Shown piece by piece: positions 20,791 through 28,882 of a DNA stretch of 64,000 nucleotides. Source of the DNA: Pseudomonas coleopterorum. Its GTDB lineage: Bacteria > Pseudomonadota > Gammaproteobacteria > Pseudomonadales > Pseudomonadaceae. The stretch is from NCBI RefSeq assembly GCF_900105555.1, contig NZ_FNTZ01000001.1, positions 3,475,501 to 3,539,500 on the forward strand. The letters are read 5' to 3'. Positions within the stretch are counted from its first letter, which is position 1; each line of letters opens with the position of its first letter. The position numbers were made by a program, and so were the translations under genes. The notes under the pieces were generated by a model. The model saw only the letters and a list, made by a program, of their open reading frames with translations, was not told the DNA's origin and did not search any database.

Positions 20791-21525
20791 ATGATGTGCG
20801 ATCTACTGTTCTGCAAACCCCTTCCTGCCTTGGACGTCGCGGCTTCACGCCGCGTGGCCCTGGCCGAGCGCCCGACCAATGCGTTGAGCGCCTCTTCCTC
20901 CGGACGTTCAAAACGCGCTCTGGGCCAGTTCTCAAAATTCTGGGCACCTGGCCGCACGCTGACCGTCGGTTTTTTCAATGAAACCCCAGTCGAGCACCAG
21001 GCAGCCATCGAGAAGGTGGCGCGGCAATGGCTATGCTGCGCCAACCTGAAGTTCGATTTCGTCGACAGCCTGTTCGCCGATATCCGCATTTATACCGGTG
21101 GTGAAGACAACTACAGTCAAGTTGGCACCGATGCGCTGCTGGCCAGCCCGATGGATGCAACCATGGCCTTGGGCATCAAGCCGGATGATCCGCTGTTCGG
21201 GCGGACCGTGCTGCACGAGTTCGGCCACGTATTGGGACTGCTGCACGAGCATCAACACCCCAACGCGGATATTCCGTGGGACGTCCCCAAGCTGTATGCG
21301 TACTTCGCGGCCAAGGGCATCGACCAGCAGACCGTCGACATCAACCTGTTGGACAAGATCGACAAGGCGCTGGCCAAGGGCACGGCGTATGACCGCACTT
21401 CGATCATGCATTACTCGGTGCTGCAGGAGCAGACCGTGGGAGACTGGGAAGTGGGCATCAATCACACCTTGAGCCGCCGCGACCGCAAGTTCGTGCGGCG
21501 CATATACCCTGAGGTGGTCGCCTAG
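20791..21525 (+). CDS. Putative metzincin (M12-like) zinc metalloprotease
   Basis: A 244-residue protein with a complete metzincin zinc site: HEFGHVLGLLHEH, with His142, Glu143, His146 and His152, and a Met-turn SIMHYS with Met206 and Tyr208, resembling astacin-type enzymes. An LSRRDRKFVRRIYP tail matches the end of such catalytic domains. The N-terminus (MMCDLLFCKPL) is not a classical signal peptide, and no RTX repeats or transmembrane helices are seen, so where it acts is unknown. An AGGAG site lies six bases before the ATG. It stands alone after dapC and is convergent with the SOS-box gene. Substrate unknown. Confidence 0.85.
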   Translation: MMCDLLFCKPLPALDVAASRRVALAERPTNALSASSSGRSKRALGQFSKFWAPGRTLTVGFFNETPVEHQAAIEKVARQWLCCANLKFDFVDSLFADIRIYTGGEDNYSQVGTDALLASPMDATMALGIKPDDPLFGRTVLHEFGHVLGLLHEHQHPNADIPWDVPKLYAYFAAKGIDQQTVDINLLDKIDKALAKGTAYDRTSIMHYSVLQEQTVGDWEVGINHTLSRRDRKFVRRIYPEVVA

Positions 21526-21851
21526 CGGGCGGGGCCGAGGTGGGCGTCGCTCATCTCGAAGCCGGCCAGTGTCTCATTCATCGCTCGGCCACTCATGAGA
21601 CGCTGGCGAACCACCACAGGACGTACCACGTAACGCGGCAGGCACTCGAATTCGTGTTCTTCCCACGCCGGCTCGTGCGTGGTTCGCTGGAAATCGGGCC
21701 ACTGCCCGATGGCCAGGAAAACCAACTGCGGTATGAGCGAAATCGCCAGCAAAGTGTTGAAGTCAACCAATCCCAGGCCACCGAGAGCCGAACCGATGAT
21801 GACGGGTACCGCGCTACCGACGGCAGTCCACAGTTTGGATAATCTGCGCAT
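21522..21851 (-). CDS. Small membrane protein of unknown function behind a LexA box
   Basis: A protein of about 109 residues that I do not recognise. It has a basic N-terminus (MRRLSKLW), two adjoining hydrophobic stretches (about residues 8-25 and 27-46) that could form a membrane hairpin, and a polar cytoplasmic-looking tail. The final 16 residues (ETLAGFEMSDAHLGPAR-like) resemble the last residues of the adjacent Na+/H+ antiporter. The ATG at 21851 has a GAGG site; a GTG at 21866 is an alternative. A consensus LexA box lies just upstream, so DNA-damage induction is likely. Its 3' end overlaps the end of the metalloprotease gene by 4 nt on the other strand. Confidence 0.6.
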   Translation of the reverse strand: MRRLSKLWTAVGSAVPVIIGSALGGLGLVDFNTLLAISLIPQLVFLAIGQWPDFQRTTHEPAWEEHEFECLPRYVVRPVVVRQRLMSGRAMNETLAGFEMSDAHLGPAR

Positions 21852-21873
21852 GGGATAGAACCTCACGTAGTTA

Positions 21874-21889
21874 CTGTATGCATATACAG
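21874..21889 (-). promoter_or_regulatory. LexA (SOS) box
   Basis: CTGTATGCATATACAG matches the gammaproteobacterial LexA consensus CTGTATATATATACAG at 14 of 16 positions, including both CTGT and ACAG half-sites, and is embedded in a longer inverted repeat with GTTACTGTAT / ATACAGTAAC arms. It lies 22 nt upstream of the small membrane-protein ATG, where a repressor would cover the likely -10 region. Confidence 0.75.
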
Positions 21890-21980
21890 TAACCCATGCT
21901 CAGCCGTATGAGCAATCCTTGATATTCGAACGGGAACACCAGTGATTCAACTCAGTGGACCCAGGTGCCATGCCACGGGC

Positions 21981-23627
21981 TCAGCGCCCGTGGCCGAGGT
22001 TGGCTTCGCTCATGTCCAGCTCGGCCAGCACCTCGCGCACGGCATCGTCGCCGATCCGCCGTTCACGGCGCATTTCATAGAGTGCCAGGCGCTGCGCGCG
22101 CAGTGCCTTGATCCGCAGGTGGCGTTCGAGTTGATCCATTTGCCGGGCCAGCGCCTGGGCCTCCGCGGAATCCTCGAACGCGTCCAGCTGCTGGCGGTAC
22201 TCGGACATGATCCGCGCCCTGAGCTCGGTCGCCAAGGCCGCCTGACTGGCGTCCTGCTCGGTGGCTTTCTGCGTCGGATCTTCCTCTTCGAGCGAGCGAA
22301 TGGCCGACTCGGCGGTGTGGCGCCAGGCATCCCGTATTTCCTGGCGAGCGCCCTGATCATCGCTGGTGGCCACGCCGCGCAGCAACAGCGGCAAGGCGAT
22401 GCAGGCCACGACCAGCGACAGGAGGATGACACCGGCGGCGATGAAGATGAGCAGGTCTCGCTGAGGGAAGTCCTGACCGGGTGCCATCAACAGCGGCACC
22501 GACATGACGCCGGCCAGGGTTACCGCGCCGCGCACACCGCCCAGGGTCAGCAGCGCGCAGGAGCGGGCGTCTGGCAGCCGGGTGATAGTGGCCTTGCCGC
22601 GCAGGCGGCGTATCCACGTCATCGCGCGCCAAGTGCTCTGGACCCAGACGAAGCGCAGCGTAAGCAAGACGCCGAAGATCGCCAGCACCTCCAGACAGCG
22701 CCACGACAACGCAGGCCACAACGTCGGCTCGTGGCTCAGTACTGCCTTGACGATGTCCGGCAACTGCAAGCCGAGCAGGAGGAAGATCAAACCGTTGAAG
22801 GCAAACTCCAGCAGCGCCCACACGCTGCGGTTGAGGATGCGCGTGCGGGTCTGCCGGGGCAGCAGGTCCAGCCAGCTCTGCATCATGCCGGCAGCCACCG
22901 CGCTGAGGATGCCTGAAGCGCCCAGGCGTTCGGCCAGCACATACGCGGCGAAGGGCAACAGCAGCATGAACACCACATGGGTGGCCGGATCATCCCAGCC
23001 CCGCGCAATCATCCAGACACGCAGACGCCCCACCACCCAGCTCAGCAGCACGCCCAAAGCCAGGCCGCCGACCGCCACCAGGACGAACGTGACACTGGCG
23101 TCGGCCAGGGAGAACACGCCGGTGATCGCTGCCGCGAGGGCGAACTTGAAGGTCACCAGGCCCGAGGCATCGTTCATCAGCGCTTCGCCCTGAAGGATGC
23201 GCATCAGCGGGGTCGGCAAGCGGTCCTGGGCAATCGCCGACACCGCCACGGCGTCGGTCGGCGACAGTACCGCCGCCAGGGCGAAGGCCACCGGCAGCGG
23301 AATGTCGGGCAGCAGCCAGTGAATGAAGTACCCCGCCCCCAGTACCGTGAACAGCACCAGGCCCACCGCCAGCATCAGCACGGGGCCGCGGTAATGCCAG
23401 AGATCGCGCTTGGGAATGCGCCAACCATCGGAAAACAGCAGCGGCGGCAGAAACAGAAACAGGAACAGCTCAGGCTCCAGCGCAACGTGCAGGCCCAGGG
23501 TGGGCCAGGCGAGGATGGCCCCGGCGGCGATTTGCAGCAGTGGCAATGGCAAGGGAATGACGCGGGCGACCAACCGCGAAACGCCGACCAGCATCAACAG
23601 GATCAGCACGGTGTAGGCGGTTTGCAT
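21981..23627 (-). CDS. Na+/H+ antiporter, CPA1 family (YjcE/NhaP-like)
   Basis: Inner-membrane cation/proton exchanger. The product is 548 residues from the ATG at 23627 (MQTAYTVLILLMLVGVSR). It has about 12 hydrophobic helices, the CPA1 ion-binding motif SPTDAVAV near residue 125, and a cytoplasmic tail of about 130 residues that is Glu/Arg rich and predicted helical, as in E. coli YjcE. The in-frame sequence upstream lacks hydrophobic character and was dropped. Similar antiporters follow dapC in other pseudomonads. The last 17 codons resemble the end of the next gene. Confidence 0.9.
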   Translation of the reverse strand: MQTAYTVLILLMLVGVSRLVARVIPLPLPLLQIAAGAILAWPTLGLHVALEPELFLFLFLPPLLFSDGWRIPKRDLWHYRGPVLMLAVGLVLFTVLGAGYFIHWLLPDIPLPVAFALAAVLSPTDAVAVSAIAQDRLPTPLMRILQGEALMNDASGLVTFKFALAAAITGVFSLADASVTFVLVAVGGLALGVLLSWVVGRLRVWMIARGWDDPATHVVFMLLLPFAAYVLAERLGASGILSAVAAGMMQSWLDLLPRQTRTRILNRSVWALLEFAFNGLIFLLLGLQLPDIVKAVLSHEPTLWPALSWRCLEVLAIFGVLLTLRFVWVQSTWRAMTWIRRLRGKATITRLPDARSCALLTLGGVRGAVTLAGVMSVPLLMAPGQDFPQRDLLIFIAAGVILLSLVVACIALPLLLRGVATSDDQGARQEIRDAWRHTAESAIRSLEEEDPTQKATEQDASQAALATELRARIMSEYRQQLDAFEDSAEAQALARQMDQLERHLRIKALRAQRLALYEMRRERRIGDDAVREVLAELDMSEANLGHGR

Positions 23628-23717
23628 GGGGCAGGATTTCCTTTGAATCGACAGACAGTGGCCATGGTAACGGTTCACAGGCTGTCGGCGCATGCCCACG
23701 GAGCTGTCTGCCTTGCC

Positions 23718-26700
23718 TCAAGGGCGTGAACGATCTTTCATGCGTTCCACCACGCCCATCACCAGCACGAAGAACACCGGCACGAAGATGATTGCCAAGG
23801 TGGCGGTGAGCATGCCGCCTATCACCCCTGTACCGATTGCCTGCTGGCTGGCAGAGCTTGCTCCCGTCGCGAATACCAGCGGTACGACACCCAGGATGAA
23901 CGCCAAAGAGGTCATGATGATCGGCCGCAGACGCAGACGCGCGGCATGGATGGCCGCCTCGACCCTGCCCATGCCTTGCTCATGCAGGCTCTTGGCAAAT
24001 TCGATGATCAGAATTGCATTCTTGGCCGAGAGGCCAATGATAGTGATGAGCCCGACCTTGAAGAACACATCGTTCGGCATCCCACGCAAAGTTACGGCCA
24101 GCACGGCCCCGATGATGCCCAGCGGGACTACCAGCAATACAGCAGTGGGGATTGCCCAGCTTTCGTACAGCGCCGCCAGACAAAGAAAAACGACGATCAT
24201 CGACAAGCCCAGCAACAGCGGCACCTGTCCGCCCGAGATTCGCTCTTGCAGCGATAGGCCGGTCCACTCCAGCGCGAATCCCTTTGGCAGACTCGAAGCC
24301 AGTCGCTCCATTTCTTCCATTGCCTGGCCGGTGCTATGGCCCGCCGAAGGCTCGCCGGACAGACTCACCGAAGGATAACCGTTGTACCGATTGAGCTGCG
24401 CCGGCCCCCTGGTCCAGTTCGCCTGGGCAAATGCCGATACGGGCACCATGCGACCTTGGTTGTTTTTGACTTCAAGACGCATCACGTCATCAATCTGCTG
24501 ACGACGATCGCCCTCGCTTTGCACGATGACCTGTTGCATGCGCCCCAGGTTGGGAAAGTCGTTGACGTAGGCCGAACCGAGCGATGTGGACAACACGCTG
24601 GCAATGTCGGCGAAGGAGACGCCCATTGCGTTGGCTTGTTGGCGATCGATCTCGATGTCGATCTGCGGCGTTTCCGCCAATGACGCCTCGCGCACGCTTT
24701 GCAGCAATGGGCTGGACGAGGCCTTGCCCAAAAGCTCATCGCGCGCCTGTTGAAGAGCGGCATAGCCTTGCCCGCCCCGGTCTTGCAAACGCACCTCGAA
24801 ACCGCCGGAAGTTCCCAACCCCTCTACCGGAGGCGGTAGCAGACTGAATGCAATGGCATCCTTGAGCCCGGAAAATACCGCACTGGCGCGATCGGCGATC
24901 GCTTGTGCCGAATCCTCTGCGGAGCGCTGCGACCAGTCCTTCAAGGTAGTGAACGCCAGGGCCGCATTCTGCCCGCTGCCGGAAAAACTGAAACCCAAGA
25001 TCATTACCGTATTGGCAACACCCGATTCCTGGGCGTTGTGCGCCTCGACCTGTTTGGCTACGGCAATGGTCCGATTCTGGCTGGCGCCTGGCGGCAGCTG
25101 TATGTCGGTGATGGTGTACCCCTGATCCTCCATGGGCAAAAAGGATGAAGGCAAGCGACTGAACAACACGCCCAGAATCACGACCAACATCACGAACACC
25201 AGCATGTATCGCCCCACTCTACGTACTGCGCCGCGCACCCAGCCTTCATAGCGCTCGCTGGCGCGATCAAACTTGCGATTGAACCAGCCGAAGAACCCTT
25301 TCTTTTCATGGTGGTTTCCATCGGCAATGGGCTTGAGCAGCGTGGCGCACAGGGCGGGCGTGAGGCTCAGGGCCAGAAACGCCGAGAAGACGATGGCTAC
25401 TGCCATGGAAATCGAGAACTGCTGGTAGATCACTCCAACCGACCCTGGCATGAAGGCCATCGGAATGAACACGGCGGTCAGCACCAGCGTGATACCAATG
25501 ATTGCGCTGCTGATCTCGGTCATGGCCTTGCGGGTGGCGTCCTTGGGCGACAGCCCTTCCTGCGCCATGAGGCGTTCGACGTTTTCAACGACAACGATGG
25601 CATCGTCCACCAGAATGCCGATTGCCAGCACCATGCCGAATAAGGTCAGCACGTTGATGGAGAAGCCGAGCAGGAACATCACAGCAAAGGTGCCCATCAG
25701 TGCTACGGGTACGACCAGTGCAGGGATCAAGGTGTAACGAATGTTCTGCAAAAACACGAACATCACGATGAAGACCAGCGCCATCGCTTCGAGCAGGGTA
25801 TGGATGACCTTGGTAATCGATATTTTCACGAACGGCGAGGTGTCGTAGGGTATGTCGTATTTGACGCCTGCCGGGAAAAACCGCGACAGCTCGTCGAGCT
25901 TGGCCCGCACCTGCGTGGCTGTATTCAAGGCGTTGCCGGCGGGCGCCAGCTGCACACCCACGGCCACGGATGCATTGCCATCCAGGCGCGTTCCGAAGTT
26001 GTAGCTCTGACTTCCGACTTCTACCCTGGCGACATCGCCCACGGTCACGTTGGAGCCGTTCGGGTTCGCCTTGAGCACGACGGCGGCGAATTCCTCCGGG
26101 GTGCCGAGCTGCCCTTTCACCATGACCGTCGCGGTCATCTCCTGGTCGGTCGAACTGGGCAGGTCACCAATGCTACCTGCCGACACCTGTACGTTCTGGT
26201 CGGCAATGGCCTGGCTGACTTCGCCGGGTGTCAGCTGAAACGCCACCAGTTTCTGCGGGTCCACCCAGACCCGCATGGCACGCTCGGAGCCAAACAGCTG
26301 AGCCTTGCCGACGCCATCCAGGCGTTTGATCTCGTTGATCACGTTGCGTGCCAGATAGTCGCTCAAGGCGATCTCGTCCAGGCGCCCGTCGATCGAGCTC
26401 AGTGTTGCGATCATCAGAAAGCCGGCGGACGTCTCTTCAATCTGCAGGCCCTGCTGAGTCACGGCCCGGGGTAGGCGCGGCTCAACGACTTTCAGCCGGT
26501 TTTGAACATCGACCTTGGCCAACTCCGGATCGGTGCCTGGCTGGAACGTGATGGTCAGGGTTGCCGTGCCCTGGCTGCTGCTGGAGCTGAAATACAGAAG
26601 ATGATTGACCCCGTTGAGCTCTTGCTCGATCAGGCTTACCACGGTCTCGTCAATGGTTTGGGCGGACGCTCCCGGGTAGGTCGCAGTGAGCTCGATCTGC

Positions 26701-26822
26701 GGCGGGGCCACGCTCGGGTATTGCGCCACGGGCAGATTGGGGATGGCAATCAGTCCGGCCAGCACGATGAACAACGCGATGACCCAGGCGAACACCGGCC
26801 GGCCGATAAAAAACTGTGCCAT
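23718..26822 (-). CDS. RND efflux transporter inner-membrane pump (HAE-1 family)
   Basis: Proton-driven drug exporter like AcrB/MexB. The 1034 residues show the RND layout: MAQFFIGRPVFAWVIALFIVLAG, a large periplasmic domain, the proton-relay helix GILVDDAIVVVENVER with the Asp pair, a second periplasmic domain, and the relay Lys in GLSAKNAILIIEFAK. Length is normal. The ATG overlaps the adaptor stop by one base (TGATG), so the two are one operon. No outer-membrane channel gene follows; the pump probably borrows one. Which MexB-like subtype it is, and its substrates, cannot be told by eye. Confidence 0.95.
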   Translation of the reverse strand: MAQFFIGRPVFAWVIALFIVLAGLIAIPNLPVAQYPSVAPPQIELTATYPGASAQTIDETVVSLIEQELNGVNHLLYFSSSSSQGTATLTITFQPGTDPELAKVDVQNRLKVVEPRLPRAVTQQGLQIEETSAGFLMIATLSSIDGRLDEIALSDYLARNVINEIKRLDGVGKAQLFGSERAMRVWVDPQKLVAFQLTPGEVSQAIADQNVQVSAGSIGDLPSSTDQEMTATVMVKGQLGTPEEFAAVVLKANPNGSNVTVGDVARVEVGSQSYNFGTRLDGNASVAVGVQLAPAGNALNTATQVRAKLDELSRFFPAGVKYDIPYDTSPFVKISITKVIHTLLEAMALVFIVMFVFLQNIRYTLIPALVVPVALMGTFAVMFLLGFSINVLTLFGMVLAIGILVDDAIVVVENVERLMAQEGLSPKDATRKAMTEISSAIIGITLVLTAVFIPMAFMPGSVGVIYQQFSISMAVAIVFSAFLALSLTPALCATLLKPIADGNHHEKKGFFGWFNRKFDRASERYEGWVRGAVRRVGRYMLVFVMLVVILGVLFSRLPSSFLPMEDQGYTITDIQLPPGASQNRTIAVAKQVEAHNAQESGVANTVMILGFSFSGSGQNAALAFTTLKDWSQRSAEDSAQAIADRASAVFSGLKDAIAFSLLPPPVEGLGTSGGFEVRLQDRGGQGYAALQQARDELLGKASSSPLLQSVREASLAETPQIDIEIDRQQANAMGVSFADIASVLSTSLGSAYVNDFPNLGRMQQVIVQSEGDRRQQIDDVMRLEVKNNQGRMVPVSAFAQANWTRGPAQLNRYNGYPSVSLSGEPSAGHSTGQAMEEMERLASSLPKGFALEWTGLSLQERISGGQVPLLLGLSMIVVFLCLAALYESWAIPTAVLLVVPLGIIGAVLAVTLRGMPNDVFFKVGLITIIGLSAKNAILIIEFAKSLHEQGMGRVEAAIHAARLRLRPIIMTSLAFILGVVPLVFATGASSASQQAIGTGVIGGMLTATLAIIFVPVFFVLVMGVVERMKDRSRP

Positions 26823-27985
26823 CAGCGGTTTGCTCCAGAATCCGCAACATTGCCAGGCTCCTGGGCGGTCACAGCCATGCCAGGTTGAACATGTTGCAAG
26901 CCTTCGATAATCACTCGCTCGCCAGCGCTCAATCCGCGCTGCACGATCCAGCGATTGCCTCTGACGCCGTCGACCTCGACTTGACGCTCCTCGACCTGGC
27001 CTTGAGCATCGACGAGCAACACGATGGCCTTGCCTGCCGCATCACGCTGCACAGCTCGCTGCGGCACCGTGATGCCGTTCGCATCGTGGGCCTGATCCAG
27101 TTGCACGCGAATGAAGCTGCCGGGCAACAGCAGCTTTTGCGGATTGGGAAACTCGCTGCGCAAGGTGATCTGCCCCGTGCTTTGATCAACCGCCAGATCC
27201 GTGAACAGCAGGACGCCCTTGAGCGGGTAGGCGGTGCCATCCTCCTGAATGAGGGTGGCGCTTATCTGCGTCTTGGAAAGAGCTTGCAGCCGGCCGGTCT
27301 GTAGCGATTTTCGCAGCTGACTGATCTGCCGCGTGGACTGGTTGACGTCGGCGTAGATCGGTTCGAGTTGCTGAATCATGGCCAGCGCGGTGGTATCGCC
27401 CTGGCCCACCAAGGCGCCTTCGGTGACCAGAGCCTTGCCGATACGCCCGGAGATGGGTGCGGTGACTGTGGCGTAGCCCAGATCAAGGCGAGCCTTTTTC
27501 AAGGTCGCCCGCGCGGAGGCGACGTCGGCTTGAGACTGCAGAAAACCAGCCTTGGCGTTCTCGGCCTCCTGGCGGCTCACCGCGTCGATCTTGACCAGTT
27601 CTTCGTATCGCTCGGCTTGCAGGCGGGTCTGGTAAAGGTTCGCCTCGGCTTTCTTGACACCGGCTTGGGCGCTCTCGACTTCGGCTTGCAGCGGCGCCGG
27701 GTCGATAAGGAACAACACGTCGCCCTGCTTCACGTCACTGCCCTCGCGATAAACGCGCTTGAGGACGATGCCTGCAACCCTGGCACGAACTTCGGCCGTA
27801 CGAGGAGAAACCAGACGCCCGTTCAGTTCGGTAGTGACCGTCAACGCTTGCGGCTTTACCAATTCCACGGTCACTTGAGGTGGCGATGCCTGTTCAGGCG
27901 CTGCTGGCTTGCCACAAGCTGCCAACAGCAGAAGGACCAAGCATGGAAGCAGTCGATGGAATCGAAGTTGACGTAGCAAAGACAT
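26822..27985 (-). CDS. RND efflux periplasmic adaptor (membrane fusion lipoprotein)
   Basis: Links the RND pump to an outer-membrane channel. The product is 387 residues from the ATG at 27985. An N-terminal signal with lipobox LLLLAAC (Cys about 24) points to lipidation at the inner membrane. Then come the MFP domains: barrel-sandwich hybrid (VRARVAGIVLKRVYREGSDVKQGD), alpha hairpin, beta-barrel, and membrane-proximal domain (VPQRAVQRD). First gene of the pump operon, divergent from the two-component regulator with 151 nt between them. Confidence 0.94.
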   Translation of the reverse strand: MSLLRQLRFHRLLPCLVLLLLAACGKPAAPEQASPPQVTVELVKPQALTVTTELNGRLVSPRTAEVRARVAGIVLKRVYREGSDVKQGDVLFLIDPAPLQAEVESAQAGVKKAEANLYQTRLQAERYEELVKIDAVSRQEAENAKAGFLQSQADVASARATLKKARLDLGYATVTAPISGRIGKALVTEGALVGQGDTTALAMIQQLEPIYADVNQSTRQISQLRKSLQTGRLQALSKTQISATLIQEDGTAYPLKGVLLFTDLAVDQSTGQITLRSEFPNPQKLLLPGSFIRVQLDQAHDANGITVPQRAVQRDAAGKAIVLLVDAQGQVEERQVEVDGVRGNRWIVQRGLSAGERVIIEGLQHVQPGMAVTAQEPGNVADSGANR

Positions 27986-28037
27986 GATGGCGTTCCCGGA
28001 AAGATCCGCCCATGCTAGCGACACTTGGCTGCGCAAC

Positions 28038-28071
28038 TTGTAAAGAAGTGTTGGAAGTTGTTAAGGAGTGT
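28038..28071. promoter_or_regulatory. Tandem repeat, candidate response-regulator operator
   Basis: TTGTAAAGAAGTGT (28038-28051) and TTGTTAAGGAGTGT (28058-28071) agree at 12 of 14 positions and are phased 20 bp apart, about two helical turns, in the shared promoter region of the pump operon and the response regulator. OmpR-family regulators typically bind such direct repeats. A -10-like TATGCT lies at 28104-28109 for the regulator gene with a poor -35, as expected for an activated promoter. Confidence 0.55.
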
Positions 28072-28136
28072 CAAGAGAACGGACTGCTGCCGGTTTCGTT
28101 GGTTATGCTAGCGCTTTCAAACCAGGCTGAAACGAA

Positions 28137-28838
28137 ATGACTGGAATCCTGCTCGTGGAGGACGACGAAGCGCTGGCCGAGCTGATCGCAAGCTATCTGC
28201 AACGGTTCGGCTATGACGTCAGCGTCGTTCATCGTGGCGATCAGGCCTTGGATGCCCTGCACAGGCACCGGCCTGATCTGGTCGTGCTGGACCTGATGAT
28301 TCCGGGTCTGGATGGACTGCAAGTCTGCCGCCTGATCCGGCAGCACGATGCCGAACTGCCCATTATCATGCTGACCGCTCGACATGACAGCGACGACCAG
28401 ATTCTGGGCTTGGAAACGGGTGCGGACGACTACGTGGCCAAACCCTGCGAGCCCCGTGTGCTGTTGGCGCGCATCCGCACCTTGTTGCGGCGCAGCGCCC
28501 ATGGCGAACAGCCCAGTGAAGCCAAGCGAATCGTTCTGGGTCAACTGACCCTGGACCTGGCAGAGCGTCAGGTGCAATGGCGGTCACAACGGGTCGACCT
28601 GTCTTCCGGGGAATACAACCTGCTGGTGATCCTGGCTCGACACACGGGTGACGTCTTGAGCCGAGACCAATTGATTCACGAGCTCAGGGGCATCGAGTTC
28701 AATGGTATCGATCGATCGGTCGATGTAGCGATCTCGAAATTGCGCCGCAAGTTCGAAGAGAATCCAAGCGATCCCCAACGAATCAAGACCGTATGGGGAA
28801 AGGGCTACATGCTGAGTCGACGCGAGTGGGACGACTAA
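28137..28838 (+). CDS. OmpR/RstA-family response regulator
   Basis: Two-component DNA-binding regulator of 233 residues. The receiver domain (residues 1-115) has the acidic pair at Asp9-Asp10, the phosphorylated Asp52 in VVLDLMIPG, Thr in MLTARH and Lys in DDYVAKPC. A winged-helix C-terminal domain follows (LDLSSGEYNLLVILARH ... VAISKLRRKFEENP ... TVWGKGYML). It is divergent from the RND operon and directly followed by its sensor, so it most likely controls the pump and possibly itself through the tandem repeat. RstA-like by sequence feel; exact orthology unproven. Confidence 0.93.
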   Translation: MTGILLVEDDEALAELIASYLQRFGYDVSVVHRGDQALDALHRHRPDLVVLDLMIPGLDGLQVCRLIRQHDAELPIIMLTARHDSDDQILGLETGADDYVAKPCEPRVLLARIRTLLRRSAHGEQPSEAKRIVLGQLTLDLAERQVQWRSQRVDLSSGEYNLLVILARHTGDVLSRDQLIHELRGIEFNGIDRSVDVAISKLRRKFEENPSDPQRIKTVWGKGYMLSRREWDD

Positions 28839-28882
28839 CCCTGTGTCCATTGCGTTTCTCCGCCACTCGAGCACCATCGACC

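Noticed and set aside
23718..28036. Complete tripartite RND efflux operon
   Set aside because: No outer-membrane factor gene follows the pump; the next gene is the antiporter.
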